DNA from: CAG-411 sp050875145
GTDB taxonomy: Bacteria; Bacillota; Clostridia; Lachnospirales; Lachnospiraceae
NCBI GenBank assembly: GCA_050875145.1
Contig: JBNMLH010000030.1
Coordinates: forward strand, 1 to 20,429
DNA length: 20,429 bases
Direction of reading: 5' to 3'
The position numbers and the translations under genes were made by a program. The notes beneath the pieces are model-generated. The model worked only from the letters and a program-made list of their open reading frames with translations, was not told the DNA's origin and did not search any database. This document shows positions 13,891 to 20,429 of this stretch, in pieces (positions within the stretch are counted from its first letter, which is position 1; the number at the start of each line of letters is the position of its first letter).

Positions 13891-15021
13891 TTATGCGTGG
13901 AATATTTCTTTTAATTTATCTTCCGCAAGCTTTGTACCAATTACACAAATCTTACCTGTAATTTCAGGATCACCTGTCCTAAGTTCATATTCTCCTGGAA
14001 CTAAATCATAATAAATCCATGTTCCATCTGCTGCAGGAACAATACCTTTTGCACGTAAAATAATTCCATATTCTTCTGTATTTGCAAGCTTTTCCAGAAT
14101 ACCTTCCATCTCTTCTTTTGTAAACTTATGAGGTGTCTCAATTCCCCAACTTGTAAATACATCATCTGCATGATGATGATCATGGTCGTGGTCATGTCCA
14201 CATCCACAATGCTCTCCATGCTCATGATGGTGTTCGTGGTCGTGATGATATTCATGGTCATGATCACAATGGTCTTCGTGGTCGTGATGATGTTCATGGT
14301 CATGATCGCAATGGTCTTCGTGGTCGTGATGATGCTCATGGTCATGATCACATTCTTCTCCATGCTCATGATGATGTCCACATGTTGGACACACCTGCGC
14401 TTCATTCATTAAATCTTCTGTAAAGGAATCTCTCTTTTCCATTGCTTCTACAATCTTCTCTCCAGAAATATCATCCCAAGGAGTTGTAATAATTGTAGCA
14501 TTTTCATTGTGTTCACGAATCATCTGTACACAGGCTTCCAGCTTATCCTCTTTCATATTTTGTGTTCTACTTAGTACAATGGTATTTGCGTATTCAATCT
14601 GATTGTTAAAGAACTCACCAAAGTTCTTCATATACATTTTACACTTTCCTGCATCTGCAACTGTAACAAAACTATTTAATTCAATTGCAGCATCTTCAAT
14701 TCCCTGTACTGCCTTGATTACATCAGAAAGCTTTCCCACACCAGAAGGTTCAATAATAACACGGTCTGGGGTATACTTCTCTAATACTTCCTTCAATGCA
14801 GTACTAAAATCACCCACAAGAGAACAACAGATACATCCAGAATTCATCTCTGTAATCTCCACACCTGCATCTTTTAAAAATCCACCATCAATACCAATCT
14901 CTCCAAACTCATTTTCAATCAATACAAGTTTTTCCTTCTGAAATCCTTCTTGTAATAATTTTTTAATCAATGTTGTCTTTCCTGCTCCAAGAAAACCTGA
15001 TATAATATCTATCTTTGTCAT
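13891..15021 (-). CDS. COG0523/CobW-family GTPase with His-rich metal-binding insertion
   Basis: This 376-aa cytoplasmic protein belongs to the G3E family, whose members insert or deliver metals (zinc for ZagA/YeiR-type, cobalt for CobW, nickel for UreG/HypB). Motifs are Walker A GFLGAGKTT (9-17), ENEFGEIGIDG (36-46), the metal motif GCICC (62-66) and IEPSGVG (90-96). A His-rich segment (211-284) has about 34 His plus Cys, Asp and Glu, made of repeated 14-residue units. It links to a C-terminal CobW_C-like domain (about 295-374). The usual NKxD is SRTQ at 151-154, so guanine specificity may differ. The length, about 50-75 aa above simple family members, comes from the His-rich insertion. It heads the operon behind a strong promoter. 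I see no clear Zur box. Zinc is the likeliest metal, by inference. Confidence 0.92.
   Translation of the reverse strand: MTKIDIISGFLGAGKTTLIKKLLQEGFQKEKLVLIENEFGEIGIDGGFLKDAGVEITEMNSGCICCSLVGDFSTALKEVLEKYTPDRVIIEPSGVGKLSDVIKAVQGIEDAAIELNSFVTVADAGKCKMYMKNFGEFFNNQIEYANTIVLSRTQNMKEDKLEACVQMIREHNENATIITTPWDDISGEKIVEAMEKRDSFTEDLMNEAQVCPTCGHHHEHGEECDHDHEHHHDHEDHCDHDHEHHHDHEDHCDHDHEYHHDHEHHHEHGEHCGCGHDHDHDHHHADDVFTSWGIETPHKFTKEEMEGILEKLANTEEYGIILRAKGIVPAADGTWIYYDLVPGEYELRTGDPEITGKICVIGTKLAEDKLKEIFHA
14229..14345 (-). repeat. 42-bp tandem repeat coding the His-rich insertion
   Basis: Two near-identical 42-bp units (14262-14303 and 14304-14345) differ at very few positions, and a partial third copy (from about 14229) adjoins them. 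Each codes a 14-residue unit of alternating His/Asp/Glu with one Cys. The near-identity at nucleotide level indicates recent duplication, so copy number may vary between strains. Confidence 0.9.
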
Positions 15022-15137
15022 CGTTCATCCTGCCTTTCCTAATTTGTAAAGTAACACTTCACATTTAACTACAGTTCTGTTTTCACACATTTGACGGTTG
15101 TGCTTAAATCTTTCTAAACAGCAACCTTTTGTGTAAC

Positions 15138-15166
15138 ATTATACTTTAATCTTTCCTTTTTTTCAA
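15138..15166 (-). promoter_or_regulatory. sigma-A promoter of the CobW-family operon, TTGAAA-17-TATAAT
   Basis: On the minus strand TTGAAA (15166-15161), a 17-base spacer and a perfect TATAAT (15143-15138) precede the GTPase pair. Transcription near 15131 gives a leader of about 110 bases. I looked in that leader for a Zur-type palindrome and a riboswitch and found neither. Confidence 0.8.
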
Positions 15167-15189
15167 TGTTTCTATCCGCTTTCTTTTCA

Positions 15190-15229
15190 AACAAAGTAAC
15201 AGAGGCACCGCTTACGCGGCACCTCTGTT
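15190..15229 (-). terminator. Terminator of the amylase gene
   Basis: On the minus strand AACAGAGG-TG-CCGC (15229-15216) pairs with GCGG-TG-CCTCTGTT (15211-15198), using two tandem G-U pairs and a 4-base loop. A weak U-rich tract (ACTTTGTTTG) follows. The stem begins eight bases past the amylase stop. Confidence 0.75.
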
Positions 15230-15236
15230 GTTTCGT

Positions 15237-18200
15237 CTATTTTACAGTAATCTGTTTACTCAATTTCTTTGTTGTTGTTTTACCCTTTGCATCCCTTACA
15301 GTTACATAGATGGTATATTTTCCTTTTTTACCTGCCTTCCATGTGTAAGTTGTCTTTGTAGAGTAATTTCTTACAACCGTTTTCTTTGCATCCCCCTTCT
15401 TTTGTACTGAAATTTTATATTTCACCTTTCCTTTATTCGAAGAAGTTGCTTTTACTGTGACCTTTACTGATTTTCCTCTTGCAATATTATATTTGCTTAC
15501 TTTAAAGGTTTTTACTTTAATTGGGGATACTGCTTTTATTGTATATGTTACATTTTTCACAGCTTTTACGCCCTTGGCATCCTCAATTGTAGCTGTCAAC
15601 TTATAAGTACCTGCATTCGCTGGTGTCCAAACAACGGTACTCTTATTTGAGTTTTTAAGCAATGTTGTTTTCTTACCGTTACTCTTTGTAGCTGTAACAG
15701 AATACTTGTATGGTGCAGTTCCACCATTGGCAATAAGTTGCAATGTAACACGCTTTCCAACCTTTTGAGGAGAAGCAGCCGATAATTTTATTCTTGCACT
15801 TAATGGCTGTGCTGTCTCTTCTACACCTGGTGTTGCTGTATGGTTTGTATCTTCTATACTTGCCGTTGCTGTTGGCTTTACTACTGGTGTTGCTGTACCA
15901 CTATGCTCTATTACATACTGTTTTTCACTAGAAATCTTATTTCCAGAAGCGTCCTCCACAACAACTTTAATTGTGTGTTTACCTTCGGTGCCATTCCATG
16001 TGTATGTTGCATTTTTCGATGCCTTTTGCACTGTTTCTCCATCTACTAAAAATTCATACTTGCAATCTCCACTTGCTCCATATGGAATTGCTTTTAATAC
16101 CAATTTTGTTGAATCATACTGTGGAGAAGAACGATCTGCACCAAAGTTTACTGTAAATTTCTTTCCAGGGTTACTTGTTGCTACTGGTTCTGCTGTTGCT
16201 GGCTTCTTTGTTTGTACAGGTGTTGCTGTAACTGTGACCGCTGGTGTCATACAACCATCTTCACCTGGAGCTTTTGTTTTATATGGTGTTGCTGTCACAC
16301 GTTCTGTTGCTGCTGGTGTTTTAACCACTTCTGTTTTTTGTGGTTCCGTTGTAGCAGTAGATGGTTTTGGAGTGGAAACATTTCCTCCTGAACCTTCTCC
16401 AGTTGCTTTCATATTACCAATTGCTGCAAGTGGTACTGTAATAATATCCGTATCATCTTTTTCATGTGAATTTGTTGGTTGTGCAGCATAATCTCCCATT
16501 GTATTATCCAACATAGATGGGTCATGTGGAATACAATCCATTCCAGACTCTCCACGTCCAATTAACTGCATTACTCCTACACCATTATTTTCCACATCGC
16601 TTGCTGTAATTCCCAATGCTGAAAATGGTATTTTTACTTCATAAAATGTATCATACTTGTTATCATGGGTTGTAGTATTAAAATCAATCCAAGCAGAATC
16701 CATAGAGTAAGATGCCTGTACATCTCCCTGATTATCTTTTACACCCATTATTGTTTTTGGCAAACAACCATCTGCAGATTCCACTTCAATTCCTAATTCT
16801 TTAAAGTTCTGACAATTAGCCTTATAATTTGTAGTTCCATCTTCTGTTCCTGTAAAGAAACCAGGTGTTCCTGTATTATCACCATGGAATACTAAAATAT
16901 TATCCACTCTTGTTTTAAACTCAATTTCCTGTCCCCAGATTCCTTTTCCATCTGATACACGTCCAGTCATTGCATTTCCTTTTCCTGTATTGATAGCAAT
17001 TGTAATAGGTAAATCGCCAATCTTTCCATTACAACTTAACGGACCACCTGCTAAATCCATACCAGAATCTTTTAATGCATCATCATATACATTAACTAAC
17101 TGGAAACCAATATATAAGTTTTCATCATCCCATGCACCATACAAAGAATAAGAATCCATTACACAGTTTTCCCACTGTCCCTTAAATGCTGTTGCTGTAT
17201 CAAAGGCTGCCCCCTGTGCAATCAACATATCATCTGACCAGTCTGAAAAACTTCCATCAATTTTAATACTTGCCTTTTTACCTACTTTACTTTCTGGGTT
17301 GGTTGCATAGTAAGCATTACTTTCTGCTGCTGTATTTGTCTGTGCTGCCTCTGCAACCACTTCAAACAAACTTTGAATCTTTGTAACTGCTGCTGTTTTT
17401 ACCTGTGCAGTTGTTCCATCAAATACCTTATGATAAGTAAATGTTTTTGTCAGTTCATTTTTCCCTGATATCGCAGTTACTTCTAATGTAACATCTGTAT
17501 CTGCAATTTTACCTTGTCCGATTGTAACAGTTGTACTTCCTGTAAAAGTTTTCACTGGTCCATTATCCACACGATATGTTCCACTATTAGCATTCTTAAG
17601 TGTAACCTTTACATCTTTAGACTCTGTTGTAAAACTGCTTCCACTATCCAAAGAAACATCAATGCTTACCTTATTTTCAGAAGTCGCTGTTGGTGTTGGG
17701 TTTACTGTTACCTTTGGTGTTACTGTTATTTTCGGTGTCGCTGTCACTTTTGGTGTTGCTGTTACCTTTGGTGTCGCTGTCACTACTGTAGTTGGACTAG
17801 GTGTTTTGGATGCAATCGTAACAGTAGTAAACTTGTTGCTGGATTTGTCGTATTCCATCATTCCATTTACTACAGCTTCCGTTTCACCCTCCTGTGTATT
17901 TCTCCAGCCATTATTTCCATCACTTAAAATAACAGTTGCACTATCCATATCATCGCTGGAGAATACATAATAATCTCCTTCTTCTGTCATCTTTGTACCA
18001 GGCCATTTTCCTGCATATTCCTTAGCTGTAGCACCAGCGGAAAATGCATAAATGTATGGTGCTGAAGTAAAGTCTGATTTTTTTGCTCTTACAAGGAATT
18101 TTGCAACTGGAACTTCTGTCATAGTGTAGGTAAGTGTCTTTTCAAACGACTCTCCTTCACCAGTAGCTGTTATCTTTACTGTAACTTTGTCTCCAATCTG

Positions 18201-19805
18201 ACATCCCTCACCAATTTTTACCTTCGTTGCCTTTGTAAATTCTACGGCATCACCACCATTGATAGAGTAAGTGGCTTTATCTACATTAGAAGGTGTCATT
18301 GTCAACTCAAATGGTTCTGAAAAGGTTCCACTATCTTTTGATACAGAAACACTTGGTTTTTTGGCTCCATTATAGATTACAGCAATACCAGAATCTCCTA
18401 CTGTTCCTGAAATCGTGTCTGCTGTTACTGTCCAGGTGCTTCCTGAAACTTCATCTGTATATGTACCAGGTGCAGTCAAACCACCACCATTTTGAATGGT
18501 AACCTGTCCACTTCCGCTTCCTTTTACAATTACGGCACCAGTTTCACGACATACTGCCGCTGCACTTCCACCATTCACATAATAATCTTTCTGTCCTACA
18601 CATGCATTATGTAAATGATTGACCGCAGCTACTTCCTTTGAAGTAAAATGTGTGCTACCTTTTGCCCCAGCCATAATACTTGTCTTTGCTGTTGCGGATG
18701 GACGTGAAAAATATAAGGATGTTGCATCTGCTCGTCCAGCTGCAATGGCATAAGCCCGGTCAACCGCATTCTGACTGATATTCTTTGTCCAACCACCATC
18801 ACCTTCATCATTAGCATATGTATCATGACTTTCGCCCCAATATACTAACTTGTCAGCACTTACTCCTTTATTAGTCCATATGCCCGATGTTCCTGTAATC
18901 TTTCCATCTCTAAAAGATCCACACAAATCACTTCCATAACTATTATCTGTTACAGACATATAATTTGTATATTCCTTCATCAAGCTTTTAGCAGACTCAG
19001 AACTAGTGTCATCTGTAGGTCCTCCTAAAATCTCCCCATAATTATATAGTCCAGCTGCCTCTGTGACTACTTTCCAAAAGTTACAATTTTCAGAAGGTAA
19101 AGAAATATGCTTTGCTGCATCCCATCGAATACCATCCACACCTACTGATGCCAACTCTTTTACATAATTTGCAACAATATTCTGTACACTACTATTCTCT
19201 GAGTTTAAGTCCTGCATACCTATTCTTCCATGTGTTACCTGAAAACGATTTTTCCAATCAATGTTTCTTCCACTATCATAGTCATCTGTATGCCAATAAT
19301 CAGGATGATTACTTCGTTTCATATTGTCATCTACATTGTTACCATCACCTCTCATATGATTAGCAACTACATCAACAATTACCTTAATTCCATATTTCTC
19401 AGCTTCTGTACATAAGGACTGTAAATCTTCTTTACTTCCTAGCGCATTCGTTGCAATAGAAAAACTCTGTGGCTGATATAACATATACCATACCCCATAT
19501 GAATCGTCTCTTTGTGCTGGTGATGTCTGCACAGACGTAAAACCTGCATCTGCAATATTTTTTAATTCTGCCTTAATATCATTATACTTCCAGTCAAAGC
19601 AATGCAAAATAGTACCGTCCTGAATGTTATCCACCAATCCATATTCATTTGCATCTACCTGTTTTTCATCCACTGTTACTTCTGTATCCGTTGTCGTCTT
19701 TGCCTTTACAAATATAGACTGATACAGTGCCGAGTTATCTCCTAAAATAGTACCTGTTGTCATCATTGCTGCAAGGGCAATACTTAGGACTTTCTTTCTA
19801 ACCAT
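15237..19805 (-). CDS. Secreted multi-domain alpha-amylase (GH13, AmyE-like) with CBM26- and CBM74-like modules
   Basis: This 1522-aa extracellular enzyme would cut alpha-1,4 bonds in starch. It starts with a signal peptide (about 1-35). The GH13 barrel is close to subfamily 28 (GTILHCFDW at 64-72). It shows VDVVANH (144-150), nucleophile Asp229 in GIRWDAAKH, acid/base Glu258 and Asp328 in GESHDT. Next come a Fn3/chitobiase-like domain (about 482-564), a CBM26-like module (about 568-656), a TPKVTA linker (about 670-710) and a second Fn3-like domain (712-793). A CBM74-like module of about 290 residues follows (840-1130, IDGSFSDWSD, RVDNILVFHGDN, CIPHDPSMLDN), then Thr/Pro linkers and three Ig-like domains (about 1216-1522), the last strongly basic. 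There is no LPXTG. GGAGG precedes the ATG, and there is a separate promoter and terminator. CBM74 assignment is from memory of the family and less sure than GH13. Confidence 0.93.
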   Translation of the reverse strand: MVRKKVLSIALAAMMTTGTILGDNSALYQSIFVKAKTTTDTEVTVDEKQVDANEYGLVDNIQDGTILHCFDWKYNDIKAELKNIADAGFTSVQTSPAQRDDSYGVWYMLYQPQSFSIATNALGSKEDLQSLCTEAEKYGIKVIVDVVANHMRGDGNNVDDNMKRSNHPDYWHTDDYDSGRNIDWKNRFQVTHGRIGMQDLNSENSSVQNIVANYVKELASVGVDGIRWDAAKHISLPSENCNFWKVVTEAAGLYNYGEILGGPTDDTSSESAKSLMKEYTNYMSVTDNSYGSDLCGSFRDGKITGTSGIWTNKGVSADKLVYWGESHDTYANDEGDGGWTKNISQNAVDRAYAIAAGRADATSLYFSRPSATAKTSIMAGAKGSTHFTSKEVAAVNHLHNACVGQKDYYVNGGSAAAVCRETGAVIVKGSGSGQVTIQNGGGLTAPGTYTDEVSGSTWTVTADTISGTVGDSGIAVIYNGAKKPSVSVSKDSGTFSEPFELTMTPSNVDKATYSINGGDAVEFTKATKVKIGEGCQIGDKVTVKITATGEGESFEKTLTYTMTEVPVAKFLVRAKKSDFTSAPYIYAFSAGATAKEYAGKWPGTKMTEEGDYYVFSSDDMDSATVILSDGNNGWRNTQEGETEAVVNGMMEYDKSSNKFTTVTIASKTPSPTTVVTATPKVTATPKVTATPKITVTPKVTVNPTPTATSENKVSIDVSLDSGSSFTTESKDVKVTLKNANSGTYRVDNGPVKTFTGSTTVTIGQGKIADTDVTLEVTAISGKNELTKTFTYHKVFDGTTAQVKTAAVTKIQSLFEVVAEAAQTNTAAESNAYYATNPESKVGKKASIKIDGSFSDWSDDMLIAQGAAFDTATAFKGQWENCVMDSYSLYGAWDDENLYIGFQLVNVYDDALKDSGMDLAGGPLSCNGKIGDLPITIAINTGKGNAMTGRVSDGKGIWGQEIEFKTRVDNILVFHGDNTGTPGFFTGTEDGTTNYKANCQNFKELGIEVESADGCLPKTIMGVKDNQGDVQASYSMDSAWIDFNTTTHDNKYDTFYEVKIPFSALGITASDVENNGVGVMQLIGRGESGMDCIPHDPSMLDNTMGDYAAQPTNSHEKDDTDIITVPLAAIGNMKATGEGSGGNVSTPKPSTATTEPQKTEVVKTPAATERVTATPYKTKAPGEDGCMTPAVTVTATPVQTKKPATAEPVATSNPGKKFTVNFGADRSSPQYDSTKLVLKAIPYGASGDCKYEFLVDGETVQKASKNATYTWNGTEGKHTIKVVVEDASGNKISSEKQYVIEHSGTATPVVKPTATASIEDTNHTATPGVEETAQPLSARIKLSAASPQKVGKRVTLQLIANGGTAPYKYSVTATKSNGKKTTLLKNSNKSTVVWTPANAGTYKLTATIEDAKGVKAVKNVTYTIKAVSPIKVKTFKVSKYNIARGKSVKVTVKATSSNKGKVKYKISVQKKGDAKKTVVRNYSTKTTYTWKAGKKGKYTIYVTVRDAKGKTTTKKLSKQITVK
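17700..17785 (-). repeat. 18-bp repeats coding a TPKVTA linker in the amylase
   Basis: About four to five degenerate 18-base units code TPKVTA/TPKITV-type hexapeptides (residues about 674-702). This Thr/Pro linker separates the CBM26-like module from the second Fn3-like domain. The DNA units differ mainly at third positions. Confidence 0.8.
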
Positions 19806-19880
19806 ATCTCTTCCTCCGTTCCTTTATTGAAACCATGCCTCTCATATATTTTTACAAAAGCTTCTTCCGTTTCGTCCCTC

Positions 19881-19909
19881 ATTATAACACTTTTATATAA
19901 AATTTTCAA
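19881..19909 (-). promoter_or_regulatory. Amylase promoter, TTGAAA-17-TATAAT
   Basis: On the minus strand TTGAAA (19909-19904), a 17-base spacer and a perfect TATAAT (19886-19881) precede the amylase gene, with a leader of about 70 bases to the ATG at 19805. I searched for a catabolite-response (cre) box. The nearest candidate, around 19828-19848, has the wrong spacing between its half-sites, so I call none. Confidence 0.8.
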
Positions 19910-20024
19910 TAATTTTGTATTTTTTTTGAAACATTTAAACAATCTTCTTTTTGAATTTATTTTCTAGATTTTTATTTTTTTAGTCATAAGCTTTTTTCAT
20001 TTTGTCTGTTTTATACAAATTTAA

Positions 20025-20061
20025 CAAAAGCGAGACAAAACATAGTTCTATGTCTTGTCTC
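20025..20061 (-). terminator. Rho-independent terminator of the upstream gene
   Basis: On the minus strand, GAGACAAGACATAG (20061-20048) pairs with CTATGTTTTGTCTC (20045-20032, one wobble) around a 2-base gap, followed by GCTTTTG. It ends the transcript of the partial Ig-domain gene 34 bases after its stop. Confidence 0.8.
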
Positions 20062-20095
20062 ACTTTAAAATCCGAAACAGGTATTCATGTGCCTT

Positions 20096-20429
20096 TTATT
20101 TCACAACTACAACAACCTTTGCTTTCTTTCCATTATATGTCTTCAGCAAAATCGTAGCCTTTCCTTTTTTCTTGGCTACCACAACACCCTTACTATTTAC
20201 AGTTGCAACCTTCTTATTGTTTGTGCTGAATTTTATTTGATAACTATAACAATCTTTGGCAAACTTTGGTTTAATCGTAAACTTTTTGCCAATCTTCAGC
20301 GTTTTCTTCGTAACATTCGCGCGGAGTGTTTTAGGTGCCTTCTTTACCACTATAGTAACCACTTTACTCTTTCCGAAATTATCTACAATAGTTACTTTTG
20401 CGGTTCCTATCTTCGCTGCTGTTACAACA
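20096..20429 (-). CDS. Partial: C-terminus of a BIG2-like Ig-domain secreted protein
   Basis: The reading frame is open from the window's right edge to the stop at 20096, giving at least 110 residues of the C-terminus. An apparent start at 20362 is a GTG inside a continuing domain and is not believable as the real start. The first visible residues (VVTAAKIGTAKVTI) look like the end of one bacterial Ig-like domain group 2 (BIG2). The rest, with TLKIGKKFTIKP, FSTNNKKVATVNSKGVV and KKGKATI, forms a second BIG2 domain that ends the protein. It is very basic (about a quarter Lys). BIG2 domains occur in surface adhesins and secreted enzymes of clostridia. What lies N-terminal cannot be seen. The gene is separated from the amylase by a terminator. 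Confidence 0.85.
   Translation of the reverse strand, partial: VVTAAKIGTAKVTIVDNFGKSKVVTIVVKKAPKTLRANVTKKTLKIGKKFTIKPKFAKDCYSYQIKFSTNNKKVATVNSKGVVVAKKKGKATILLKTYNGKKAKVVVVVK

Noticed and set aside
14229..14345. Regular repeats that might suggest a CRISPR array.
   Set aside because: The repeats are directly adjacent with no unique spacers, and they code the His-rich loop in frame.
14001..14412. Long frames opposite or shifted within the His-rich GTPase repeat.
   Set aside because: They are by-products of the 42-bp repeat, with runs of Met/Thr/Ile or Val/Met, and the CobW frame explains the region fully.
15022..15131. Possible Zur box or riboswitch in the leader of the CobW-family operon.
   Set aside because: I saw no palindrome resembling the Zur consensus and no recognised aptamer core. 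The GTGTTAC/GTTACAC pieces are not complementary.
19806..19880. A cre (catabolite-response) site in the amylase leader, suggested by TGAGA...TTTCA.
   Set aside because: The half-sites are too far apart and the central CG is missing, so it does not fit the cre consensus.

Overview
This looks like a chromosomal segment from a low-GC, spore-forming Firmicute, most likely a gut clostridium of the Lachnospiraceae type. The basis is AT-rich intergenic DNA, GGAGG-type ribosome binding sites and sigma-A-like promoters throughout. There is also a dipicolinate synthase pair (endospore formation) and a large modular secreted starch-degrading enzyme. Organism placement is inferred from gene content, not from a marker gene.

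Region 1 (1-3506, minus strand) is a compact, tightly coupled unit. It has a secreted small protein with a Sec signal peptide, then three unrelated-looking polytopic membrane proteins, then an ABC ATPase. Stop/start overlaps (ATGA) join two of the gene pairs. A perfect stem-loop separates the secreted-protein gene from the transporter genes, and a 24-bp palindrome lies upstream. It resembles a bacteriocin-like or peptide export/immunity cassette whose secreted protein I cannot name. It is the least described part of the window. At the left edge, a plus-strand promoter overlapped by a dyad and followed by a hairpin is unexplained.

Region 2 (3507-6172, minus strand) holds housekeeping genes: an uncharacterised 178-aa protein with two FliM/FliN-like 'Q-E-x-I-D-x-L-I' motifs, tgt (queuine/preQ1 tRNA-ribosyltransferase) and yajC, ending in a clear terminator.

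Region 3 (6106-10615, plus strand) holds pcrA helicase, a small single-pass membrane protein with a very acidic tail, a terminator, and then dpaA-dpaB. The last two make the spore-core solute dipicolinic acid and are preceded by a near-perfect sigma-K promoter match.

Region 4 (10773-15166, minus strand) holds asnB (glutamine-hydrolysing asparagine synthetase), then a two-gene unit of COG0523/CobW-type GTPases. One carries a His-rich insertion built from a 42-bp tandem repeat. The other is fused to a YcgQ/DUF1980-like C-terminal domain. Together they suggest a metal-handling (probably zinc) system.

Region 5 (15190-20429, minus strand) holds a 1522-aa secreted GH13 alpha-amylase with CBM26-like and CBM74-like starch-binding modules, Thr/Pro linkers and basic Ig-like C-terminal repeats. 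It has its own promoter and terminator. Upstream is the 3' end of another secreted-type protein ending in a BIG2-like Ig domain.
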